Shown here one piece after another: positions 1-44,242 of a stretch of 64,000 nt of DNA. Location: the NCBI GenBank assembly GCA_034766995.1, contig CM068315.1, positions 24,117,562 through 24,181,561 on the forward strand, in the 5' to 3' direction. This DNA is from Acanthacorydalis orientalis (lineage: Eukaryota > Arthropoda > Insecta > Megaloptera > Corydalidae). A program made the position numbers and the translations under genes. How positions within the stretch are numbered: position 1 is the stretch's first letter; each line of letters begins with the position of its first letter. The notes under the pieces were generated by a model. That model did not search any database, was not told the DNA's origin, and was given only the letters and a program-made list of their open reading frames with translations.

Positions 1-770
1 CGCAGTAAGTAGAATAAAAAAAAAAATTTACAAAATGGCGCGTAGTCAAAAGTACAAGTTTGAAAACGACCAGTATTTTTGAATGTTTTGTTAATAAAAA
101 AAATATAAATATTTTACGGAAACTATTAGTTTTACTTCCAGCGAGAGCTAGAACTATTCAGAATAACATATTAAAATTTCAGACAAATCGGTCAAGTAGT
201 TTTTTTTTTCTGGCCCCGGCAAGACGAAAAAAAGTAGTTTCGAGATAAACGCGTTTAAAGTTTCAACTGCTCCACTTATTCTTCTACCTACCTGACCTTC
301 TAATGGGCTGTAGATCCTGAAATACTCTGAATTTCGTCATCAAATTTTAACAGTATATTTTTAAGATACTATACTTTCGAAAAAAAAAATCGATTTTTCG
401 AAAATTCTAGACCACCGGGTCCCCTTAAGTGTTGACTCGCCCGTAAACCCCAAATTTCTATCTTAACACTTGAACAACCAAGCACGCCTGTTGGCGCCCT
501 AACTAATACGTGCGTTATCTACCGGGAACGTCAACGGGTATCGTATCTAAATAGTCAAAAAAACTTAGAAATACAAGTATTTTAAATAACATGTAATTTG
601 AATAACGTTAAATAAACAATGAATAAATAATAATCGAAGCCTCTTTAATATATCATTAAATTTTTATATCAATATCGCAATTAATTTTACAGACACAACA
701 CTTTGATAAAAAGAATCAATGTTTTCTCCCATTTTCTGAAAATGATCGCGGAAATGAGTCACTGTTTAGA
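1..770. other. Gene-free start of window
   Basis: AT-rich with one GC-richer patch at 410-540. No exon or transposon motif recognised; the 62-residue open frame at 60-248 has no family features. Confidence 0.5.
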
Positions 771-975
771 GCAGCGTTTCCTAAACTTTTCGTACGACGG
801 AACACTTTACAAATCTTGAAATTTTAACAAAACGCCCTGGTTATTTTGTAGTATAAGTACATATAAATACAATTGAGTAAAAGTTAGTTAAATGAGTAAA
901 ACTAAGCGTTAAGAAAAAAAACAAACATTTATTCTTAAATGTTAATTATTTAAACAAAACACAAACATAGTAAAA
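771..975 (+). mobile_element. hAT-type non-autonomous element end
   Basis: Begins CAGCGTTTCCTAAACTTTTC followed by ACGGAACACTTT, the usual CAGxGxTTC...GGAAC hAT end. No matching right end; it runs into the (TA)n tract. Confidence 0.4.
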
Positions 976-984
976 TAAACTAGC

Positions 985-1036
<52 letters not shown>

Positions 1037-1067
1037 GTGTATATATATATATATTTATGTATATATA

Positions 1068-1114
<47 letters not shown>

Positions 1115-1159
1115 GTATATATATATATATATATATGTGTATATATATATATATATATA
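985..1159. repeat. (TA)n tract with TATG variants
   Basis: Alternating TA for about 175 bases; contains the insertion site of the 1160 mariner. Confidence 0.95.
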
Positions 1160-2085
1160 CGAGGTCAGACAATTAAGAAATGCGATAAAATTCAAAAATC
1201 GAGTATATTTAAAAATTAAGGTCCATCGCTGCGATCCCCTTCAAAGTAGTCCCCTCCCGCATCTATACACTTATTCCAGCGAGTTTTCCAGTTTTCGTAA
1301 CAATTCTGGAACACTTCTTGTGGGACCTCTCCGAGTACTCTCGTCACAGATTCTTGGATATCTTCAACGGAGTCAAAATGTCGACCTTTGACGAATTTTT
1401 TCATATGGGGGAATAGGAAAAAGTCGCAGGGTGACATGTCCGGTGAATAGGGCGGTTGTGGTAACGTTGCGATGCCTTTAGACGTCAAAAACTGAGAGAC
1501 ACTGAACGCACTGTGACAGGGAGCATTGTCGTGATGCAGAACCCAAGTCTTCGCGATCTCTGGACGCACTCTGAGCACCCTTTTTCGTAATTTTTCGAGC
1601 ACATTGCGGTAGAATACTTTATTTCCGGTTTGTCCAGGTGGTACGAACTCTTTGTGAACCACCCCTTTGCTGTCGAAGAAGCAAATCAACATGGTTTTCA
1701 CTTTGGACTTGCTCATTCTCGCCTTCTTTCTCACGGCCTTTTTTAAAATCGGCATGCCACCGAAGCACCTGACTACGACTCAGGGCATCACTACCATACA
1801 CTTTAAGCACTTTTTCATAAGTTTCTGTCGCGGTTTCGCCGAGTTTTGCACAAAATTTTATCGCGCACCGTTGCTCTAAATTTCTCTGTTCCATTTTCGT
1901 AACATGCACTACTCGCGCGTTGTTACAAAACACTAAACAACTGGCGAAGAAATGATCTACGAGGGTGGTCAAGGTCTCAATCGAGAGAGTAGGGATCTGC
2001 TATTACGGTGGCGGAGTTACAGGTTCGCAGTGTTACCACAGGCCGAGAAAAAAAATCGGTCGCATTACTTAATTGTCTGACCTCG
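1160..2085 (-). mobile_element. Internally deleted mariner (DD34D) inserted in a (TA)n tract
   Basis: Terminal inverted repeats CGAGGTCAGACAATTAAG at 1160 and its complement ending at 2085 match at 24 of 25 bases, flanked by TA duplications. The minus-strand transposase starts at 1894 (MEQRNLEQRCAIKFCAKLG) with the first helix-turn-helix, then a frame change near 1745 joins it to the C-terminal half (HHDN...SPCDFFLFP, exactly 34 residues between the two Asp). The second HTH and first catalytic Asp are missing, an internal deletion of roughly 370-400 bp against a typical 1.3-kb mariner. Non-autonomous. Confidence 0.92.
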
Positions 2086-2289
2086 TATATTGTAAAATTT
2101 CGTTCTTAATGACTTCGATGTTTTTGTATCTTTGAATAAAAAATTATTTGGTATCAGGTACAACAATAGAAAGTTGAATTTTCATATCTGGGGTGTAGAG
2201 TTGAGTCTATTCCTGGACTTTGATTTGGTTGCAGCATAATATGAAGATCTTGCCTCGCATAAATATGTCGTTGTAAAAGGAAATAAAAC

Positions 2290-3110
<821 letters not shown>

Positions 3111-3139
3111 ACATATTTACTACACAATTTTTGAAACGC

Positions 3140-3465
3140 TGGTGGGTTAGAGCAGGCCTGTCCCCACTCTCTTATACTGCTAATACATTTTGGCTAGGGA
3201 ATGTAAATGCCATCAGGTGACACTACCAATAGGTTGAAACTCGGACCTCTCTCTCACTTCTCTGTTCGCTCTTGTTACACTCATCTTTACGTCTGCATTA
3301 CATTTTCCTCAAAGTGAACAATCAGCACAGGCAACACCGAGCACTTCTGAGAATTTTTAAAACTCGCGCTCAGAAGTACAGACCCACTTTTAGCGCCACT
3401 ACATCAATAGTTTACAGATTAGTTGACACGACTGCAAGGCGAGTAGCATAGATAGGCAGGTTTAG
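3140..3465. repeat. MITE, copy 1 (AACTCGCGCTC family)
   Basis: Shares a long, diverged match with 10236-10655: landmarks GGACCTCTxTCxCACT, TCTGTTxGCTCTTG, TTTTTAAAACTCGCGCTC, and AGCGCCxCxACATCA in the same order. Imperfect ends of the type CCTATGCTACTC are seen on both sides when the copies are compared. No coding capacity. Confidence 0.65.
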
Positions 3466-4025
3466 AATAAAAGCACCCGGTCTACGAAGTATTAGTATGG
3501 TTCTATCAAGTGAATACATTTGTGCTTTAGAAAGGGAGTTTTTTTTTTTAAAAAAAAAGCATTGATTATTAATTATTTTAATAAACTTTTAATTACACCA
3601 ATTTTTTAATTAAAAACAAACATAAAATTTCGACTTATTTTGTGATTTGAAAACATACATTAAAGAAAAATAATTATATGAATTTCAAATAAATGAATAT
3701 TTTCCTTATATATACATATGTATACATATATATAAACGTTCAATTTCTATTCTCATTATTAAGTAAAAAAATTAAAATTTATTATTCACTCAACTATTCG
3801 TTGTTATATTTCTAATTTAAAAATGTTCCTGTAAAATTATAATTAACAAACACTACACTTTTAACCTGTTTCTTGCACTAAAATACGTTTCTGAATCGAT
3901 CATATTGAACACAACCACAACTAGCGCTTCTCTCTTATTATTGCATAACATGTTTTTTCTGTTCGGTATTGAAATTTATCGATTCTGAATTATGTACTCG
4001 TAACACCAACGGCTGTCGAATGAGG

Positions 4026-4027
<2 letters not shown>

Positions 4028-4088
<61 letters not shown>
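4028..4088. repeat. (TA)n microsatellite
   Basis: About 30 TA units, followed by CATA-type repeats to 4125. Confidence 0.95.
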
Positions 4089-4094
<6 letters not shown>

Positions 4095-4424
4095 TATACA
4101 TACATACACACATACATACATACATATGTATTCTATGATATTTTATGAATTTTGTTCAGTATATGAATAAGCATTCATGTATTTATTTATAAATATATGT
4201 AAACTTGAATCAAATATTGGATATTTTTCGTATTCACTTGATTTATTTTTAAACATATTGTCTTTTTTTAAGCAAACATCGTTACAAAAAGCGTTTATGA
4301 ATTTTTATTCTATGAAAATGTAATTCAATTATTTAATTTTTTCAATATATAGGACTGTTTTACTGAGAAAATATGTAACATTGCAAATTAATATTATAGA
4401 AATTAAATCCAAAATTCATATATC

Positions 4425-4428
<4 letters not shown>

Positions 4429-4485
<57 letters not shown>
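4429..4485. repeat. (TA)n microsatellite
   Basis: About 28 TA units. Confidence 0.95.
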
Positions 4486-4490
<5 letters not shown>

Positions 4491-4588
4491 ACTTTACTTT
4501 GGTAGACAGATAAATGGCAGGTTCCTTGTCTCATATTTTCTTAAATACATGATTTGAGATTCTGATCATGAATAATATATTTAATATA

Positions 4589-5845
4589 CAGTCAAGTCCC
4601 ACTTTTCATGTGATAGATACGTTCCACAGAAAACCGCATATAAATAGCACAAAAAAGACATAACACATTGAAAAATTAGGAATGTGTTCTATAATTTTCT
4701 AAAACCGCATAAGGCCAAAGCATAGAGTTAAAATACACCCAAAATCGTATAAAAACAGTTTATGAAAATTCAGGAAAATAGGAATGACTAAAAATACTAG
4801 AAATAAGTTTGTTTTAAAAGTTTATTCATTGAATTATATTGAAAAGTAACAATTCCTTTTACATTTTTTTCATCAGAATTATCGTTGCTGTCTGACATTG
4901 TTCGGCACCTTTTGCGAACTGGTGCAAAATCACTTTCATCACTAGAAGAGACAGTCAGCGCATCAGATCTGCATGGTAAAGACAGTGGTTCTTCACAAAC
5001 AGAATTAATGTCAACTTCAATTTTTTTCCTCTGACAATGTAATCAGGGATTAAACTTTGTGATGATGATTTTACTAATTTTTTATACAGCTCGTGATATC
5101 CAGACTTACAATTCTTCTTCTTAAGTCGAAATTTGAAGACTCATTCTAAATTTGTTTCATGAACAAGAAAATGATTTTCCAATTTATTGCAATGTTCAAG
5201 ATCTTAAATTATATTTGCAGTGAGGGGATAGGTTTTTCTTCCGCTTCACTATTATTGTTTTCTGGAACTTCAATGACATCTAAAGTTATGCCAATAATAT
5301 CATCGTCACGTTAAGGCATTATTTTACAAACAATTCGTCAACATCATTCTGGCTAAAGGTATCAAAACTTTCTCCGCCAATTCCATGTACCAAAGCAATG
5401 ATTTCGGCTAATAATATCGATGTTAGAATGATTGCACTGTTTGCAACACATCCAGGCCAAGCTGCTTTCAAGCAGAAATTTAAAGTTTTTGGTAAAAATT
5501 CTTACAAATTTTGTTCTATGAAGCTAAGCATTTATGAAGTTCTCTCTTAAATTTTGCACTTCTTTGAGTGAAAGGATCTGCATTAAGAAAATAGAACTCC
5601 AATTGTTCGGCTAAGTTTATTCCTATATGCTTTTTAGAGTAATATTTTTGAACTTCAACATTTCCGTCTATGGTATCACTCTCTGAATTAATTTGGTTTA
5701 TCTCAGATGCCATTTCCTCCAAAATTCACCAATTCGCAAACCGAGTTGTAGGAATACCGTGTTGTACGAGGATTTTCCCCATCTTTCAAAACATGTTAGA
5801 GCGAAATCGTGTTGTAAGAATACTGTATTATATGAGGGTTATCTG
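4589..5845 (-). mobile_element. pogo/Tigger-type element, decayed
   Basis: Left end CAGTCAAGTCCCAC and right end (complement) CAGATAACCCTCATATAA lie between TA dinucleotides, as in pogo elements. The longest open piece is minus 5516-5722 (LAEQLEFYFLNADPFTQRSA). Other frames give KAAWPGxxANSAI-like text typical of the C-terminal part of Tigger transposases. Full of stops. Confidence 0.6.
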
Positions 5846-6082
5846 TATTTCTAAAAAAACAATATATTTTTCGATAGAACCATATTAAAAATGCAAATTG
5901 ATAAAATATTTATTTATATATAAGACAATAACGGTTTTTAGTTTATAAATGAATTCTTTTTTCATCACATAGGCACACAAAATTTTTTCTTCTCATCAAA
6001 ATGGTTTAATAAGCCATTATCAATCATTTTTTGATTATAGCTTGAATATTGTAAAAGTTAATTTCATATTTTTACATTTTAG

Positions 6083-9000
6083 GAAAATGACAGGATAGAA
6101 CAAGTAATGAATAAACACAGAAAAGAAATGTATTACAGAGTAAGTACCTTTTTCTATTTGAATATGATTGAAGGAATTCATTGTTAAATGAATATATTAG
6201 AACTGAATTAAAATTTTCAAATAAGCTACTGTTATGACTAATATTTTAGTATGGATAATTTTTTTAAAAAAATAAAAAAATATGTAACAGGAAATTAAAT
6301 TTATATAGTAACGATTATAAATCATTTTAAATTGTTGTATCCCTTTAAATTCCTTGAAATTTTAATTCGGTCCCACTTTACCTTTTCAATTGGTGTATTG
6401 AGACTCTCATTTACTTTTTTAGCCATTTATGGACCTGTCCCCAGTCGTCGAAGAAGATACTGATTCGGCTGTATCATCGGCACCGTCGTCGTTATCTCCA
6501 CAACCTTACCACCACCCATCGACGCTGCATCATCCGTCATTCAGTATCATGGAGGGTTATAGCTCTCCGCCGCCGACTAATCAAAACGTGACCGATTTCC
6601 TACCGACGTCCTTATCGCCTCAGCCGTCTGAAGGGTACACTTCTCCATCGCCTACGAACTATCCTTCTTCACCGGCAAGTTATCCGTCATCTCCTCAACC
6701 TCCGGACGTCTGGTACAATAGCAAACAGAGTCAGCATTTCAACGAGTTGTGTCCTTCGAAAGATCAATCCGATAGTAAATGTGGTGTACAGAATACGAAT
6801 AATAAAGAAGAACTGGAATCAGAACTCGCTATAGCTAAACGACAAGTCAGAGAATTAGAAAGGGCGTTGTTAGTGGTAAGTGTGATCTTTTGATTAACAG
6901 AAGCTATCGGAGTAAGATATATTTAGAATGTTTCGACGAAGATCCTATTTAATGTATAGATCTTAAATATCGAAGCGGTTCAAAAGGCACGGTATCATAT
7001 ATACATAAGTTGAGTTCGATTTTATTAAAATTTTATCTGTAACGTTGTTATAGACGAGAGAAGTCAAATCGAGTACAGCTAATAAACAAGCGGATGCTGT
7101 AAACTTAGCTTTAACAGAAAGAATAAGGCGCCTGGAATCTCGAGAAGCATCCTTACTAGCAGACCTTCAAGAACTTCGTGAGCAGAATGAACTTCAGGAA
7201 TTTAGGATATTAGAATTGGAAGAATGCCATGAAAAGGTAACGCACGATTCTATAGTGTACTAGAATCATATCGATTATCATTTATAAGTAATCTCTTTGA
7301 ATAATTCTTCAAAGACGTGAAATCATAAAAACGCATATGTTTATAGTGGTCGTTGCGGAGCCAATCTTCTACCGAACTCCGAGACATCGATTCATCTCGA
7401 GTGACGCCTTTCCCGAACGATTCGATCGATTGTAAAGGGGACGTCGTCAGAGAGCATCTGTTGACGATGTCGAAGAAGACGACGGATCCCGATGACAGGC
7501 ACTGTCTTCAACAAGTCTTAACTCTATTAGAAAACCTCGAAACTCTGTCACAGGAACATGCGAACTGCTTAGAAGACGTATCTGGTGAATTTTATTCGGG
7601 AAAGTTCATCAAAAGCGATCCGATCCCTGTCAAACAGTCCGCTAGGATAGTTGCGACGGTACTCCCGTTCACCGACTGCGGCCCTCATTCGATTCTAGAA
7701 TCACCGAATAATAAAAACGAAGATGATTGTATATTCAAATCGAGCGGTCTGAAGAAAAAACAACTCTCGAACAGCTCCAGCTTACAAGAGAGCGGCATAT
7801 TCGAAGGAGACTCGTTAGAGTACAATTCGGTTGCGACGCAGACGAATTTTATTTCCGACATGACGCTCAGCGGGGAACTGAAACTCAGCGAGTTGACGGC
7901 TGAGATACAGAAGTTGAATCAGATCCGCGAGAGTATCGAAGAGGGTAAGAAGTGTCCGAAGAAACTCGTCGTGCCCGTCGGTACCTCGAAAGAAATCGAA
8001 TTTTATAAGAATCGTCTGAACGTTCTCGAAAGTAAAATCAGTATATACGAGAGTAGCGGCGACATTCAGGCTCGGAAACTCGCGGAAAGATTGAATCACG
8101 AAGTGATGTTGACATCTCGAGTCAAAGATTTATCTCTCGAGATCGACAAACTACAGCGAGAGAATTTCAGACTCGATGAGGAACGTTGTGAACTCGAAGA
8201 AGCCGAAAACGACACCAGGTTACGCTGTCAACAGCTAGAGAGCGAGCTGGAGCTCATGTCGGAACGTCTGCGCGACGTCGAAGAATCGAGGAGCGCGAAC
8301 AAACGAAAAGCGAAAGACGCGAAGGCGTTGGCTACTTACTGGGAGTCTATGATTAGTAAATATGAGGAACGGAATTACGAGCTGGAAGAGAAAGAGATGG
8401 AGCTGCAGTGTCGACTCGATAATTTAGAAAAAATCATCCCTGTATTATTAGCTTGGAATTTATGGAAAGCCAGGTTCTGTAGTCAAGCACACAATAGTCT
8501 GTTATCATTAGAATATAAACCGGAGAACGTCACTTCTCGCCGAAACGAAGACGTAAATAAGACCATAGAATCGTTACGCGAGAGATGCGAACTCGCTGAA
8601 AAAGATAAAGAGAAGAGCGAACGTAACTTGAAAAAGTTACAAGAAAAGTACAAAGTAATGTTAGACGAGTATAAAGATTTCAAATTACAGAAATGTACCA
8701 AGTGCGCCGATAAAAGACAAACAGTCGATTATGTTAAGAAAGTGCAGGAGTTGCTCGAATCGAACAGGGAACTTAAGAAACAGATCGAGCAGCTCGAACA
8801 GAGAGAACTGGCATATATCGAAACTCTACAACAAGCCGACAACATCTGGGCGGAAATGGAAACCGGATACAAGAAGAGAATCTCCGACGCCGAAGAAAGC
8901 GAAACGAAGCTCAGGCTGAAAGTACGCCAGTTCGAGGAAAACGAACTCAAACACCGCAAAGCGAGCACGCTGTTGAACGAACGGATCGTGGAGCTGGAAG

Positions 9001-9590
9001 ACGGTGAGAGGAAACTCGAAAGCCGAATCCATCATTTAGAGAAGGAGAACAAGTATCTTTCTAAAGAAAATATGCAGCTGAACGATCAAATCGTCAATAT
9101 AAAAAGCGAATGGAAAGCGGTCAGAGATCGATTGGACGGTCCGGTCGCTTGCGAAATCGACAGACAGAAGAAGAAACTCCGAGAATTACAGGAGGAGATC
9201 GAAATTTCGACGAAAGTCCTCGAAGACACCGAAGATTCGCATCGAAAAGAAATATCCGTACTGAAACTGCAGCTATCAAAAACTAACAAGGAGCTCGTTC
9301 ATCTAGATGTCAACAACAGTGAACTGAAAGAGGAGATCACGAATCTAGAAACGAAAATCGCAGAGCTACAGACCGCCCTGCTAGAACAGAGGATCAGCTC
9401 TGATCGAATAATCAAAAATCTCACGTCAGAGTTGACGCAGAGAGACAGGCAGTGCCTTTTTCGGAAGAGGTCGTTCGGAGATGGCAGGACGATGAGCTTG
9501 CGCGAGGAGCTCGTGCACAACGAGATCGGCAGATCGACGCCGGAATCTACAAACGATAGCTTGAACCTCCCTTTGCAAATCACGATGTAA
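6083..9590 (+). CDS. Large coiled-coil protein, last four exons (5' partial)
   Basis: Four exons join in frame, all at phase 0: 6083-6139, 6423-6875, 7054-7236 and 7347-9590 (TAA stop). Each has AG before and, where internal, GTAAG/GTAAC after. Together they give 978 residues; the true start is upstream and not seen. Visible order: a short charged exon (EQVMNKHRKEMYYR), a Ser/Pro/Tyr/His-rich low-complexity stretch with repeated SSPxPTN-type units, then from about residue 150 a Glu/Lys/Leu-rich heptad-like coiled coil interrupted by a Ser-rich linker (about 230-410) and by an aromatic patch (LLAWNLWKARFC, near residue 600). A Cys pair (KCTKCADK) sits in the third coil. No enzyme motif, signal peptide or membrane segment. 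A centrosomal, Golgi or cytoskeletal scaffold is possible, but I do not recognise the family. Codon use is far richer in GC than the surroundings, as expected for a maintained gene. Confidence 0.9.
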
Positions 9591-9769
9591 TTTATGTACA
9601 AATAATTTAATTCTTTCGTCGACATTGTATCCTTTTAAGAGTTCTAAACATTTAAAGAGAGAGTGAAATGAATATATCAAGAATAAGACTGAGCTTATTT
9701 TGAACATGATGAAACAGCCACAAAGTATTTCTCAAAATGTCAAACATTAGTATTGTTAATTTCTGTAAT

Positions 9770-9775
9770 AATAAA
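9770..9775 (+). terminator. Poly(A) signal of the coiled-coil gene
   Basis: AATAAA lies about 180 bases after the stop codon at 9590, in an AT-rich 3' UTR, and is the first good signal downstream. Confidence 0.6.
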
Positions 9776-10235
9776 AAAATATATTATTTTATTGTCGACG
9801 TGTTTTTAATCGATTCTCTCGGAATATCTGAACACACTTTTCGTATTCCATCGAATGAACGAGCACGTTGCTGAATGTCATTGCTATGGATTAGTGCGAA
9901 TGAATGTAATCGGCATTTCGTAAAGGTGCGGGAAACATTAAAACACTGAGAAGTCATATTCGAATAATGTTTATTATGCTACTCTAGTGGTAGTACATAA
10001 AAAGTAATATATACATGAGAATTAAAAAAAAAATATTTACATTACAAGATAAGTAATGTTAAAGAATATAAATATCTAATACTTTATCTTATTTGAATAT
10101 CACTTATTATCAATAAATACTGTTTATTTGACAAACATATTTGGCAAAATATTTTAACCCTTTGTTTACTGATTCGATTCAAATTCAAAAATGCAACGAT
10201 AGAAATTTTATTATGTAAGTACGGTACACATCATC

Positions 10236-10655
10236 AGTTAAAACCAGCCCTATGCTACTCACTTATGTTGCTAGTACATTTCCTGGTTAGGGTTTGTAAA
10301 TGCTACTTGGCGTCACTACTAATAAGCTATAGGTTCTCGGACCTCTTTCACACTCCTCTGTTTGCTCTTGTCGCGCTCATTCTTTACGTGCGTATTGAAA
10401 ATGTAAACAAACTAACCTAAATCTGTAATATTTGTCGTTTTTGTTTACTACTAAAATGTATCAAAAGAAAATATGTGTTGTTTAATTAAATTGTACGAAA
10501 TATTGAAAATATGTGATGTTTCTTAAAAATATTTCAGTAAAGTAGGTAACAAGAATTTTTAAAACTCGCGCTCATAAATAATAACCTACTACTAGCGCCG
10601 CCACATCAAGTCTAAGATCGTTGCCACGACCGCGAGGCAAATAGAGCATAGTTCA
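10236..10655. repeat. MITE, copy 2, nested in the piggyBac-type element
   Basis: Second member of the family at 3140-3465. It is about 100 bp longer because of an AT-rich stretch at about 10395-10550 that copy 1 lacks. Edges: AGCCCTATGCTACTC on the left and the complement of CTATGCTCTATTTGCC on the right. Confidence 0.6.
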
Positions 10656-10967
10656 AACAACAGTCAAAATGTAATGTATATGTCGAAATGACTGACTGTC
10701 AGTCTGACTGAAACAATTTAGAAACTTTGAATATGGATTGTCATTTACATTGAAACTGTCAGTTAGTAACCGATAATACTAGCGTAGTTTCTCTCAATCG
10801 TTATTCAGACTCGTGGTTTTAACAGTCAAAATAAAAAACAATTTTCTTGGTTTTTTTCTTGTTAAAATTTTAAGAAAGTATGTTTTTATATTTTTATGTG
10901 AAAAATGGAAGGTGAAACATCCATATTAATAGACTGTATTGATTATTATGAAAACAACAGAGCATTA

Positions 10968-11046
10968 GGGTACAGTCTTTAAATTGTAATGTGCACCCTT
11001 AAATGACAGTCCATAAAATTGTCAGTTTTAACTGATAATATGTACC
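10968..11046. repeat. Short inverted repeat with GGGTAC ends
   Basis: GGGTACAGTC at the left and GATAATATGTACCC at the right, both with TGACAG/CTGTCA cores inside; a related half lies at about 10735-10785. Possibly a small MITE within the piggyBac-type element. Confidence 0.35.
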
Positions 11047-11220
11047 CTACTTTAAATTATAATGTTCTGAGATAAGAGCAGAAAACAAAACGGACTTTTT
11101 TTAAAAAAAATATAATATAGATATAGATTTTAGAAAATGTTTTCTTATTTCAGATATAGAAAGTGAATCATTGATTTCATTTATGGGATTTGAAAGTCCA
11201 TACAGTACGTAAAGGGTTAA

Positions 11221-12041
11221 TAGTGCTTAGAAACACTAATAGAACGAGTGAAGAAATTTGAACAAACGTGATATCAAATTATATTAATATACGAGACCTA
11301 TCGTCCATGAGTATTTTCCATTACTTAATTTAAACAAATATCTAATCACAAGCATATATTGAATCAGTTAATAAAATACAATCTGATCTTAATTCTAAGA
11401 ACTGTTATTATCTGAATCAATTTCATAAATTGTTAACATATTCGTTTCTTTAATAAATTAATATATATTTAACATTTTTGACTATAAATAGTGCTTGCGA
11501 TTCGAAGTATACTCTTTTTATTTAAACACTTAATGCTAAACAAAACCATTCATAGTATATGAACGAGCAAAAGTGTTTATGTGTTTCAGTATATATGTTT
11601 CTATATCAGAAATATAATTAAAACTATTTTTAAAATATAATTCCTGAAACTATTATTTCATGTAATCGTGTTTATTACAATTATTAATCTTCAGTCATTT
11701 CTTTGCGTATATTTTTATGACTAATAACATGATAAATTGAAATAATTAATATGATAATTAATCAAAAAATATTTTAAACACTTCAAACACTTTGTACATG
11801 TATATATTATATTTTGTTTTCAGAATAGTAATTCAGATTATAATCAAATTCATAAATGACAAAATCGTTCAAAATTCCTTTGTATGCATGTGGATATATA
11901 TATATATATATATACATGTGTGTGTGATCTATATCACGAATACATTTAATTTTATATTTGTCGATTTAATAATAAAAATATAAATGAAAAATCAACGACA
12001 TCGTCGATCCTTTCTTATAAATAATTTCCATACTATTGTTT
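11221..12041. other. Intergenic, nothing recognised
   Basis: AT-rich, one short (TA)n at 11894-11915. The spacer between two convergent genes. Confidence 0.5.
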
Positions 12042-12047
12042 TTTATT
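12042..12047 (-). terminator. Poly(A) signal of the CLIP protease gene
   Basis: AATAAA on the minus strand, about 90 bases after the stop codon. Confidence 0.55.
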
Positions 12048-12138
12048 TTAATGAAATCAATTATTTTTAAATATGGCTATTATATATCAAGTTCGAGTAC
12101 AAAATCAATATTGAAGGACTGTGCAAGAACTGAAAGCT

Positions 12139-43694
<31,556 letters not shown>

Positions 43695-43903
43695 TTTCAC
43701 AATTAAAACACACTTCCTATTAAACAAATCAGAACAATACACATTAATCACTTAAATTAAAACGAGTTATGTTTTGCAAACGATATTAAAATCAATCCAG
43801 TCTCATAGATGTCAATTTGAAACAATATTGTTATAATCGGCAGGAGCGCGCTTAATACCGCACACCGCTTCTAACACTCTTCACGTGCTGGATACAAACA
43901 CGC

Positions 43904-43939
43904 ACTGATGGATTTAAATAGCTGCATTTTTAATTTATA
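43904..43939 (-). promoter_or_regulatory. Core promoter of the CLIP protease: TATA box and TCAGT initiator
   Basis: On the minus strand TATAAATT starts at 43939 and TCAGT covers 43908-43904, placing the likely start A at 43906, 33 bases from the first T of the TATA box. This is the standard arthropod spacing and predicts a 5' UTR of about 212 nt before the ATG at 43694. An E-box CACGTG lies just downstream at about 43882. No clear NF-kB site was seen within 200 bases. Confidence 0.6.
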
Positions 43940-44242
43940 CCTTTTTACAATACCAAATGACGCACCAATCTTTATCACTTCACCGCGAGACTTCAACTAG
44001 ATTTCCGTGCTACGTTCATTCAGTATACCTATATAACACTATTAGTTGTCTTTCATCTCTGTTTCGTACATTGAAAGTTCAATGGAACATGGAAAAAAAG
44101 GTTACGAATAGCATGCTCGACAGTGTTTAAAATCGTGTATTAATAATGGTATTAACTACTAATTTATAGATTTTACAAATTAGTTGAACAGATTCTTAAT
44201 AAATTTTAAATGTCTATAAGTAGATACTTTTAGAATAAATGT

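Larger units (their letters stand above)
10158..11216. mobile_element. piggyBac-type non-autonomous element with TTAA duplications
   Basis: TTAA at 10154-10157 and 11217-11220 flank ends CCCTTTGTTTACTG and (complement) CCCTTTACGTACTG. TTAA duplication with a CCC/GGG terminus is diagnostic of piggyBac. No DDD transposase is present. It carries the MITE copy at 10236-10655, and two short open pieces near its right half (see findings). Confidence 0.75.

Noticed and set aside
1035..1391. Plus-strand open frame overlapping the mariner
   Set aside because: Runs from TA tract into the antisense of the transposase.
7815..9707. Several minus-strand open frames opposite the coiled-coil exon
   Set aside because: Antisense shadows of a GC-richer coding exon, with no family features of their own.
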